DNA of 8,605 nucleotides from Verrucomicrobiales bacterium (GTDB lineage: Bacteria; Verrucomicrobiota; Verrucomicrobiia; Verrucomicrobiales; DEV007): assembly GCA_023253615.1 (NCBI GenBank), contig JALRFZ010000466.1, positions 1 to 8,605 of the forward strand, given 5' to 3'. Within the stretch, counting starts at the first letter, position 1. The number at the start of each line of letters is the position of its first letter. The notes beneath the pieces were generated by a model that saw nothing but the letters and a program-made list of their open reading frames with translations, ran no database searches and had not been told where the DNA came from. Position numbers and translations under genes: made by a program. Positions 1 to 5,309 of this stretch are shown one piece after another.

Positions 1-1
1 C

Positions 2-637
2 GAGATCAACCGTGCCCCCGCCAAGACGCAGTCGGCCCTGCTCCAGGCGATGCAGGAGCGGCTCGTCACGATCGATGGCAAGACCCACGAACTGCCGGGC
101 AGCTTCACGGTTTTCGCGACGCAGAATCCGATCGAATACGAGGGCACCTACCCGCTGCCCGAGGCCCAGAAAGATCGCTTTCTCCTCCGGGTCGAGATGG
201 ACTACCCGACGGCGGACGAGGAGCTGCGGCTCGCCGTCGCCTCGCTCGGACAGGCCACGCCCGAGCAACTCCTCGCGGGCGACACGATCGAGCCCGTCCT
301 CACCGAACCACAGATCCAGCGCATGCAGGAGGCGCTCGAGTCCGTGACGATGAAGGAGGAGCTGGTCGCCTACGTCGTCGAGATCGTGCGACGATCACGC
401 GAGCTCGACAGCATCCAGGTCGGGGCGGGGCCGCGGGCGACGCGGGCGCTCCTCCTTTCCAGCCGAGCCCTCGCCGCGATCGAAGGCCGAGACTACGTCA
501 CGCCCGATGACATCCGCACGATGGCGTATCCCGTGCTCTCCCACCGCATCGTCCTGCGTCCCGAATACGAGATCGAGGGCGTCACCGTGCGGGAGGCGGT
601 GAACAAACTGCTGGAAGCCGTCGCGGTGCCGCGATAG
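2..637 (+). CDS. MoxR-family AAA+ ATPase, C-terminal part (5' end outside window)
   Basis: MoxR ATPases are AAA+ chaperone-like enzymes that hydrolyse ATP and usually act with a DUF58/von Willebrand A-type partner on membrane or secreted complexes. The reading frame is open from base 2, and its first residues, [20 protein letters not shown], are the end of the Walker B region typical of MoxR. The sensor-1 stretch follows ([20 protein letters not shown], then KDRFLL). Near the C-terminus are [19 protein letters not shown] and [10 protein letters not shown], with LSHRIVLRP, the usual lid and sensor-2 region (GASPRA in most relatives, GAGPRA here). About 211 residues are present. The family is usually about 320-330 long, so roughly 110 residues, including Walker A, lie outside the window. 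An in-frame ATG at base 50 is internal, not the start. The stop is 10 bp before the DUF58 gene, consistent with an operon. Family assignment is very secure; the cellular substrate is unknown. Confidence 0.95.
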   Translation, partial: EINRAPAKTQSALLQAMQERLVTIDGKTHELPGSFTVFATQNPIEYEGTYPLPEAQKDRFLLRVEMDYPTADEELRLAVASLGQATPEQLLAGDTIEPVLTEPQIQRMQEALESVTMKEELVAYVVEIVRRSRELDSIQVGAGPRATRALLLSSRALAAIEGRDYVTPDDIRTMAYPVLSHRIVLRPEYEIEGVTVREAVNKLLEAVAVPR

Positions 638-647
638 GACGGATGGA

Positions 648-2060
648 ATGATCCCGATGCGCGCGGTGCCCCATCTCCCCCTCCTCTGGGTCGCGCTCCT
701 GGTCGTGACTCCGGCCGCGACCTGGATGGTCCATGCCGTCGGCATGGACAAGATCCCCGCCGCTCTCGTGGTGTTGCTGGTGGCGGTCGTGGCTCTCGTC
801 GATCTCGCGCAGTCGCGCGGCCTGCCCGAGGGGCTGACGCTCGAGGCGCCGGGTCTGATCCGTTGCACCAAGGGACGCGCTCTGCCCGTGCCGCTGACGC
901 TCGCGAACCGCGGCGTGGACCTTTCCTGGGTCCGCTACGGCATCGAGATCCCCGCCGATTTCCGCGTCGAGGGAGAAGTGATCGCGCGGATCGAGGATCT
1001 CGCCGCGGGAAAACAACGCACCGTCGAATACCCGTTGCTCCCGTTGCGGCGGGGTCGCTATTTCCTCGAACGCGCCCACCTCGAGACCCGTTCGCGCTTC
1101 GGGCTCTGGCTGGTGCGGCGAACGGTGCCTCTCGTCACCGAGGTGCGCGTTTATCCCGATCTGCACGCCGAGCGACGCCGTCTCTCCAGTGTCTTCCTGA
1201 TGCGGGGAAATGACGGCAGCCACCTCGTCCGCCAGGTGGGCAAAGGGCGCGATTTCGAGCAGTTGCGCGAGTATCAGCCCGGCGACGACTACACCGACGT
1301 CGATTGGAAAGCCACCGCGCGGCGGCGCAATCCGGTGACGCGCACCTATCAGATCGAGCGCACCCAGGAGGTTTACGTCGTCGTCGATCACTCCCGGCTC
1401 AGCGCCCGGGAGATCCGCATGCCGGCGGCGACCGCGCCCGAGGATGACTGGCTCCACCGCGAGGACTCCGCCGGTGGCGAATGGCTCGTGACGACGCAGC
1501 TCGAGAAATTCCTCCACTGTTCGCTCATTCTCGCTTCGGTCGCCGAGCGTCAGGGCGATCTCTTTGGTTTCATCAGCTTTGCCGACAAGGAGGATCGGTT
1601 CATCCGCGCGAAAAATGGAAAAGGCCACTACAACCTCGTCCGCGATGCCCTCTACACGCTCGAGCCCAAGCCGGTCGCGCCCGATTTCGAGCAGCTCATG
1701 ATCGCCTTGAGGCAGCGGCTCACGCGGCGGGCGCTCCTCGTGATGTTGATCGACCTGAGCGATCCGCTCACCGCCGAGCACTTCTACCAGGCCCTGCCCT
1801 TGATCAACCGGCAGCACCTCGTCCTCGTGAACATGGTACGCCCCGAAGCCGCCCATCCCCTGTTTTCCCAACAGCGCGTCCCTGAAACCACCGGCGGAGT
1901 CTATGAGAGCCTCGCCGGACATTTCCAATGGCAGGAACTGCGCGAGACCGCCAACAAACTACGCCATCTCGGGGTTGAACTCGGGATCCCCGACCACGAG
2001 GAGCTCTGCGCCGAGACGGTGGGCCGGTATTTGAACGTGAAAAAGCGGCAGTTGATCTGA
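648..2060 (+). CDS. DUF58 domain membrane protein, MoxR partner
   Basis: This 470-residue protein belongs to the DUF58 family, membrane-anchored proteins encoded beside moxR and thought to be its partners. Two hydrophobic segments lie near the N-terminus (about residues 10-31 and 36-52). A beta-rich middle follows, then the DUF58 signature: QPGDDYTDVDWKATARR (D219, W220), TYQIERTQEVYVVVDHSR (D247 in a vWA-like first strand) and a later ALLVMLIDLSDP strand. The metal site is not a full MIDAS: D-H-S-R-L-S replaces DxSxS, which is usual for DUF58. Residues about 253-280, rich in acidic residues, look like an insertion between the first vWA strand and its following helix. ATG 648 lies 10 bp after the moxR stop; ATG 657 is an alternative. 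No strong ribosome binding site is visible for either, so the start is approximate. The biochemical role is unproven for the family. Confidence 0.92.
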   Translation: MIPMRAVPHLPLLWVALLVVTPAATWMVHAVGMDKIPAALVVLLVAVVALVDLAQSRGLPEGLTLEAPGLIRCTKGRALPVPLTLANRGVDLSWVRYGIEIPADFRVEGEVIARIEDLAAGKQRTVEYPLLPLRRGRYFLERAHLETRSRFGLWLVRRTVPLVTEVRVYPDLHAERRRLSSVFLMRGNDGSHLVRQVGKGRDFEQLREYQPGDDYTDVDWKATARRRNPVTRTYQIERTQEVYVVVDHSRLSAREIRMPAATAPEDDWLHREDSAGGEWLVTTQLEKFLHCSLILASVAERQGDLFGFISFADKEDRFIRAKNGKGHYNLVRDALYTLEPKPVAPDFEQLMIALRQRLTRRALLVMLIDLSDPLTAEHFYQALPLINRQHLVLVNMVRPEAAHPLFSQQRVPETTGGVYESLAGHFQWQELRETANKLRHLGVELGIPDHEELCAETVGRYLNVKKRQLI

Positions 2061-2066
2061 GGGCGG

Positions 2067-2097
2067 ATCGGGATTTCTTGAGGAGCGAAGTCCCGAT
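2067..2097 (+). terminator. Stem-loop just after DUF58 gene, possible terminator
   Basis: An 11-bp stem (ATCGGGATTTC pairing with GAAGTCCCGAT, one G-T wobble) closes a 9-nt loop and begins 6 bp after the DUF58 stop. Position and strength fit the end of the moxR-DUF58 transcript or a 3' protective hairpin. No T-run follows on the plus strand (GGGGAAAAAACG comes next), so it is not a canonical intrinsic terminator. Confidence 0.4.
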
Positions 2098-2156
2098 GGG
2101 GAAAAAACGCTGGTGATCCCCCGGCTTTTCCGCTTATCCTTCCGGACGTCATTCCG

Positions 2157-2645
2157 ATGAGAATCGCCCCTTTCCTCTTCCTTTCCCTCGCCGCCCTGGT
2201 GTTTGGCGCGGCGGCGACCACTTCCGCGGCTCCGCTCAAGCAGCGCGACATCAAGAAATTCAAGGGGACTTATGAGGGAACGGTGTCTGGAATCACGAAT
2301 CCCAACAATGCGGTCAGCGGAGTGGTGAAGGTCAAAGTGACCGGTAAGCGACGGGAACTCGTGCCGCTTCTGTTTGATGTGAACAAAGCCCGCTCCGCCC
2401 ATTTCATCGCCTGGCGCAAGCCGACCGGCAGCCCTTCACGGGCGAAGTTTGTCGGATTTTACGTCGGCACCATCACGAATCCGGTGACGCTGTTGGAGGA
2501 ACCAGTCTCGGGCGTGCGCACGATGATCCTCGTCGACCGGGGGGCGGGCACGAATTTCCGCTACGTGATGCGTCTCTCCGACACGCTCCGCGAAGGCAGC
2601 TACTCGGCCCAGGATCTGAAGGGCACCCTCGTGAAAAAGCGTTGA
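2157..2645 (+). CDS. Small secreted protein of unknown family with internal repeat
   Basis: I do not recognise the family. The 162-residue product starts with a clear Sec signal peptide: MR, then the hydrophobic stretch of residues 3-20, and a small-residue cleavage region TTSAAP (cut expected near residue 24 or 25). The mature part of about 137 residues is basic, has no cysteine, and looks beta-rich. Two segments resemble each other: residues 37-59 (GTYEGT, ITNP, VSGVVKV) and 100-123 (GFYVGT, ITNP, VSGVRTM), suggesting a duplicated beta motif. The signal peptide supports ATG 2157 as the start, although no Shine-Dalgarno sequence is visible. The gene is separated from DUF58 by 96 bp containing a stem-loop, so it is probably transcribed separately. 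Its stop touches the stop of the convergent gene on the other strand. An exported protein is a confident inference; the function is unknown. Confidence 0.75.
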   Translation: MRIAPFLFLSLAALVFGAAATTSAAPLKQRDIKKFKGTYEGTVSGITNPNNAVSGVVKVKVTGKRRELVPLLFDVNKARSAHFIAWRKPTGSPSRAKFVGFYVGTITNPVTLLEEPVSGVRTMILVDRGAGTNFRYVMRLSDTLREGSYSAQDLKGTLVKKR

Positions 2646-3131
2646 TCACGCCGCCGCCGCGGTCGCACGCCGCTTCAGCATGCCGATGAGGCTGCGGGCC
2701 TTGGCGCGGCCCTCCTTGCTCAGGGAGAGGGCCTTGTCGTCCGCGTGGAGAAAGGAACGGGAGGTGAGTCCCGTGATCGCCGAAGTGATATTCGCGATAC
2801 GGGGACGGCCGCATTCCTCGATGAAGTCGTTGATGGCCCGGCTCGAGAAGCTGTCGTGCTGGTAGGCGTCGCTGAGGAAAAGAGCGGCGAGCAGGGCCTG
2901 GTCGGCGAGGGTCAGATCGTGCTGGTCGACCTGCTCGAGGATGAGCCGCGCCTCGTCGTGGAGGGCGGGTCCCTCTTCATCACTCACCGAGAGCTCGGGT
3001 CGGTCGCTCGAGAGCGTGCCCTGGGTGTGGAATTGGATCGCCACCTCCACCGCCATTCGCAGGGACTTCAACTGCGGCAAATCCAGACGCGGAATCGCCA
3101 AGGCAATCTCATCGAGTGTGGGGATCTTCAT
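2646..3131 (-). CDS. Unrecognised 161-aa protein with probable C-terminal winged helix-turn-helix
   Basis: I do not recognise a named family. The N-terminal third (residues 1-35) is amphipathic helix. An acidic linker follows (about 42-60), then a helical block LILEQVDQHDLTLADQALLAALFLSDAY spread over residues 63-90. Residues about 94-147 read as a winged helix: SSRAINDFIEE as a first helix, RIANITSAITGLTSR as a candidate recognition helix, FLHADDKALSLS as a wing, and SKEGRAKA matching the LT-x-EGR ending common in such folds. The tail is basic, then poly-alanine. The gene is divergent from the FRG gene across a motif-rich AT-rich gap, which fits a transcriptional regulator of the pair. It is preceded by ...CGCGTAAAAA with no Shine-Dalgarno sequence, so translation may be weak or the start uncertain. 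DNA binding is inferred from the sequence pattern only. Confidence 0.72.
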   Translation of the reverse strand: MKIPTLDEIALAIPRLDLPQLKSLRMAVEVAIQFHTQGTLSSDRPELSVSDEEGPALHDEARLILEQVDQHDLTLADQALLAALFLSDAYQHDSFSSRAINDFIEECGRPRIANITSAITGLTSRSFLHADDKALSLSKEGRAKARSLIGMLKRRATAAAA

Positions 3132-3260
3132 TTTTTACGCGAGTTGAACTCAAGAAAACTCAAGAAAAGGGAGGGAATAACGAAAAAATGCTTGCAACTT
3201 TAGTTCAATGATGAGAAATCGGTCATTGTTGCGAGTTGATTGAGTAAAGATGCGTAAAAA
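3132..3260. repeat. 9-bp inverted repeat spanning the divergent intergenic region
   Basis: TTTTTACGC at 3132-3140 is the exact reverse complement of GCGTAAAAA at 3252-3260, with about 111 bp between the arms. The left arm directly abuts the 161-aa protein start codon and overlaps the first GCGAGTTGA copy. It may be paired operators that allow looping, or a chance match in low-complexity sequence. Confidence 0.4.
3148..3167 (+). repeat. Two tandem copies of ACTCAAGAAA
   Basis: A perfect 10-bp tandem duplication lies 16 bp upstream of the minus-strand gene start. The 10-bp period is about one helical turn, so a protein could contact both copies on the same DNA face. Each copy contains the ACTCAA motif seen elsewhere in the gap. 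Confidence 0.6.
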
Positions 3261-3308
3261 TTAGCGCAAGACAACTCAAATTTCAAAATTTATCACCGCG
3301 TTTCAACC

Positions 3309-3315
3309 GAAGGGA
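3309..3315 (+). promoter_or_regulatory. Ribosome binding site of the FRG gene
   Basis: GAAGGGA lies 7 bp before ATG 3323, a reasonable Shine-Dalgarno sequence. It fixes this start and is the clearest ribosome binding site in the window. Confidence 0.6.
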
Positions 3316-3322
3316 TCCAGCC

Positions 3323-4078
3323 ATGAGAGAAATCGAGACCGTCACCGTGGGAAGCATCGAGTCATTGCTTGAGGAAATGGTGCCCAAGCTGGGTTTTCAG
3401 CGCACTCCCATCTACCGTGGGCAGGCGCGGGCCTCGTGGAAGCTCCTGCCTTCCTTGTATCGCGAAGAGGTGGGGCGCAGCGAGTTCAAGTCTTGGGCCG
3501 AGCTCGAGTCCGCTTTTCTGGCGAGTTTGAAGGAACGTGCCGGCGGGATGGTCCCCTATGAGCCATCGACGGAGCTGGAATGGATGGCCGTCGCCGCCCA
3601 GCACGGTCTGCCGACACGTTGCTCGGCCTGGAGCGACAACGCGCTCGTGGCCTTGTTTTACGCCACCGATCCTGCCCATGCCGATGAGGAGGGTGCGGTC
3701 TGGCGCATCATGCCGGGCGAGGCGGCGTTCACGATCTCGCAGGATTACGAGCAGATCCCGGAGGTCCCGCGTCTCTACCGTCCGAAGCGTCCGACCCAGG
3801 CCATGCGAAACCAGCGGGTCTCCTTCCTCTCCCATCCCTTGCCGAAGGAAGACGCCTCTCCCGAGACTTTCGAGGACTACTTCGAGCTCGGCAGCGACCG
3901 GATCGTCCTCTCGAAACTGGTCATTCCGGCCGGGTGGAAAAGCTATCTGCGCCGCCGCCTCTCGATGATGGGGGTAGACCATCTCTCGATGTCCCCCGGT
4001 CTGGCGGGGCTTTGCCAGGATCTTCGCGACGAGATCTACTGCCACACCGACTCCTACGAGTGGATCTTCCCGGAGTGA
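3323..4078 (+). CDS. FRG domain-containing protein
   Basis: The 251-residue product is an FRG domain protein, a family named for a conserved F/Y-R-G motif; its molecular activity is not well established and members are frequent in accessory and defence-related regions. The signature is IYRGQARASWKLLPSLYRE (Y31-R32-G33, then W39 and P43), followed by the second conserved block ELEWMAVAAQHGLPTRCSAW at 84-103 and ALVALFYATD at 107-116. In most relatives the second block reads HHGLPTRLLDW; here it is QHGLPTRCSAW, so the usual aspartate is missing. No signal peptide or membrane segment is seen, so it should be cytoplasmic. The start at ATG 3323 is supported by GAAGGGA upstream. Codon use matches the neighbours, so a recent transfer is not obvious. 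The gene is divergent from the winged-helix-like gene and ends 6 bp from the convergent queE stop. Family is confident; a toxin or defence role is inferred. Confidence 0.88.
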   Translation: MREIETVTVGSIESLLEEMVPKLGFQRTPIYRGQARASWKLLPSLYREEVGRSEFKSWAELESAFLASLKERAGGMVPYEPSTELEWMAVAAQHGLPTRCSAWSDNALVALFYATDPAHADEEGAVWRIMPGEAAFTISQDYEQIPEVPRLYRPKRPTQAMRNQRVSFLSHPLPKEDASPETFEDYFELGSDRIVLSKLVIPAGWKSYLRRRLSMMGVDHLSMSPGLAGLCQDLRDEIYCHTDSYEWIFPE

Positions 4079-4088
4079 GATCCCTCAC
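4075..4088. repeat. Small stem-loop across the convergent FRG and queE stop codons
   Basis: GTGAG and CTCAC form a perfect 5-bp stem with a 4-nt loop; the two convergent TGA stop codons fall in it. No T-run follows on either strand, so a terminator role is only possible. No other terminator is seen between the two genes. Confidence 0.25.
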
Positions 4089-4843
4089 ACGCCGCGCCTC
4101 GCCCCATAGAGGCGGAGGTGGAGCCGGTCTGAATAACGGAAGCCGTGGGTCAGGGCCATGGCCGCGACGGTGGCCTGGTTCGCCTCGAGTTCCGCCACGG
4201 TGATGGCCCGCGGCATCAGGAAAATCCGCTCCCGGGGGAGGGGGGTGTCGCGGACGAGGGCGAGCACCTCTTCGAGATCCGCGGGCGAGCCGATCACGAA
4301 TTTGAAATCCGCCTTTCCCGTCGTGGCGAGGGCGGCGAGCACGCCGGGCTTGCGGCGAAGGGGCTCGGCGACGAGCGAGTTGGCGAGCTTCGGCGAGACA
4401 TTGATCTGATCAATGCGGGCCAGAAAATCCGGCCCCGGCAGGAGCGTGCCGTTCGTCTCGATCTCGAAGTGCGGCCTCGCCCCGCCGTCTCCGTCGAGGA
4501 CGGCCATCAGTCCGAGCCAGGCCTTCTCCTGGAGGAGCGGCTCGCCACCGGTGAAAACGAAATTCCGGCAGGGGTATCGCGCGAGGCGGGCGGCGAGATC
4601 CTCGGTGGAGAGATCGATGATCTGCTCCGCCCGTTGATACTTTTGATAGGAAGGGTCCGCGTCGCGTTCGTGCGGATGCGGCATGTCGCTCCAGTTCCAC
4701 GTGTAGTCGGTATCGCACCAGACGCAGTGGAGATTGCAGAGCGAGGCGCGGATGAAAACCGAGGGACGGCCCGTCCCGCGTCCTTCGCCCTGGAGCGTGT
4801 GGAAAATCTCCGGACCGCCCTCCGGCATGCGTGCGAGTTTCAT
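4085..4843 (-). CDS. queE: 7-carboxy-7-deazaguanine synthase QueE (radical SAM)
   Basis: QueE is a radical SAM enzyme that converts 6-carboxy-5,6,7,8-tetrahydropterin to 7-carboxy-7-deazaguanine, the committed step to preQ0 and tRNA queuosine. From ATG 4843 the protein has 252 residues, a normal length. It begins MKLARMPEGGPEIFHTLQGE, the typical QueE opening, then CNLHCVWCDTDYTWNW with the iron-sulfur cysteines C36, C40 and C43. VFTGGEPLLQ follows (GGEP at 99-102), then FEIETNGT and INVSPKLANS, and the C-terminus RLHLRLYGARRGV. A longer version from TTG 4879 adds 12 residues (264 in all), but homologues normally start near MK...EIF, and AGG lies 9 nt before ATG 4843. No other queuosine gene and no recognisable preQ1 riboswitch is seen in the window. 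The gene converges on the FRG gene with 6 bp between stops. Assignment is very secure; the start is slightly less so. Confidence 0.95.
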   Translation of the reverse strand: MKLARMPEGGPEIFHTLQGEGRGTGRPSVFIRASLCNLHCVWCDTDYTWNWSDMPHPHERDADPSYQKYQRAEQIIDLSTEDLAARLARYPCRNFVFTGGEPLLQEKAWLGLMAVLDGDGGARPHFEIETNGTLLPGPDFLARIDQINVSPKLANSLVAEPLRRKPGVLAALATTGKADFKFVIGSPADLEEVLALVRDTPLPRERIFLMPRAITVAELEANQATVAAMALTHGFRYSDRLHLRLYGARRGV

Positions 4844-4862
4844 CGGCGGGAACCTAATCGGT

Positions 4863-4928
4863 TCAGCGGTCTCCGACAATGACGCAGGTGCTCCCGGGAT
4901 CGAGGAGGTAGTCGGGGCCGAAGTTCAT
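4863..4928 (-). CDS. Possible 21-codon ORF or gene remnant upstream of queE
   Basis: A short frame starts at ATG 4928 (or GTG 4937) and stops 19 bp before ATG of queE. Its peptide begins MNFGPDYLLDPG and ends STCVIVGDR. Nearly all codons end in G or C, mostly C, as in the real genes here, while sequence just upstream is AT-rich. This suggests true coding DNA: a leader peptide, a small protein, or the residue of a larger gene interrupted at the composition boundary. No Shine-Dalgarno sequence is visible and an in-frame TAG lies a little upstream. I do not recognise the peptide. Confidence 0.28.
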   Translation of the reverse strand: MNFGPDYLLDPGSTCVIVGDR

Positions 4929-5309
4929 CGGGTTCACGGATGACAAATATCCAGGCTATTGATCTGCATCGGATTCTCATCGGAACTGCCTCGAATGATG
5001 AGACGTCTGGTAACCGTCACTCAAGTTATCAAGAGACGGTATCAAATATGATCATTGAATTCCAAGTCACTGACCTAGAACGATATCATGATATGATGAG
5101 TAGAAGACAATTGTGAACCAGGTCTTCCATCATTGTTAAATGGAATGTGGGATGAGTTCCCTTGGATGGGGTGATTTCGATCATCAAATGATCCTGGCTG
5201 CCGAGCGATTGCAGTTGACCAAATCACTGCATTCCCCTTCCCGAACTCGGATGTGCGTGAGGCGGGGGCGGCGAAGGGACCGGGAGGGGATCGACGAAGG
5301 GTCTTGGGG
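4929..5309. other. AT-rich, palindrome-dense intergenic region
   Basis: This roughly 380-bp gap separates the divergent upstream side of queE from the 3' end of the kinase. About 4935-5230 is visibly poorer in G/C than the rest, and 5235-5309 returns to GC-rich sequence. It contains perfect short palindromes AGACGTCT (5001-5008), ATGATCAT (5048-5055) and ATATCATGATAT (5083-5094). It also has inverted repeats TCTCATC/GATGAGA (4975-5003), ACCGTC/GACGGT (5013-5040), GATCAT/ATGATC (5179-5193) and TGCAGT/ACTGCA (5210-5231). The queE promoter should lie here. No tRNA, transposase or clear terminator is seen. The only plus-strand ORF that fits is the 58-residue one described separately. Confidence 0.5.
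4940..5116 (+). CDS. Possible 58-aa ORF in AT-rich gap
   Basis: An open frame runs from ATG 4940 to TGA 5114-5116. The peptide starts MTNIQAIDLHRILIGTASND and ends YHDMMSRRQL; it is hydrophilic, without a membrane segment or signal peptide, and I do not recognise it. Codon use is far more A/T-rich at third positions than in the neighbouring genes, so it is either foreign DNA or a chance frame. No ribosome binding site precedes the ATG. Its start overlaps the opposite-strand end of the region ahead of queE. Evidence is only the open frame and its composition. Confidence 0.18.
   Translation: MTNIQAIDLHRILIGTASNDETSGNRHSSYQETVSNMIIEFQVTDLERYHDMMSRRQL

Larger units (their letters stand above)
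3132..3322. promoter_or_regulatory. AT-rich divergent promoter region with repeated motif
   Basis: This 191-bp gap must hold the promoters of both divergent genes. It is much richer in A/T than its surroundings. Repeated motifs include GCGAGTTGA at 3139-3147 and 3231-3239, ACTCAAGAAA twice in tandem at 3148-3167, TTGAGT at 3240-3245 and ACTCAA at 3274-3279. GAGTTGAACTC at 3141-3151 is a perfect inverted repeat around one base. I could not assign confident -35 and -10 boxes. The repeated half-sites look like operators, perhaps for the adjacent winged-helix-like protein. Confidence 0.55.

Noticed and set aside
582..1928. A 448-codon minus-strand open frame opposite the DUF58 gene
   Set aside because: It is a shadow of GC-rich coding on the plus strand. 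The plus frame has clear DUF58 motifs and membrane segments, while the antisense protein has no recognisable family.
2150..2164. 14-bp match TTCCGATGAGAATC shared by the start of the secreted-protein gene and the minus strand near 4972-4985
   Set aside because: A single 14-bp match is expected by chance with fair probability in a window this size, and the flanks do not match.
3362..4045. A 227-codon minus-strand frame opposite the FRG gene
   Set aside because: The opposite strand carries clear FRG motifs and a ribosome binding site; the antisense product is low in recognisable features.
4145..4882. A 245-codon plus-strand frame opposite queE
   Set aside because: QueE motifs, including the radical SAM cysteines, are unambiguous on the minus strand.
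4843..4930. Possible preQ1 riboswitch ahead of queE
   Set aside because: No short A-rich pseudoknot-like element of the preQ1 class was found between 4844 and about 4930.
4840..4980. A 46-codon minus-strand frame overlapping the queE ATG by ATGA
   Set aside because: The overlap would suit translational coupling, but the peptide is arginine-rich and its codon pattern looks like an off-frame reading of the coding-like 21-codon frame.
4929..5309. CRISPR array, tRNA or complete insertion sequence in the gap
   Set aside because: No regularly spaced direct repeats, no tRNA cloverleaf sequence and no transposase motifs or long terminal inverted repeats were seen.
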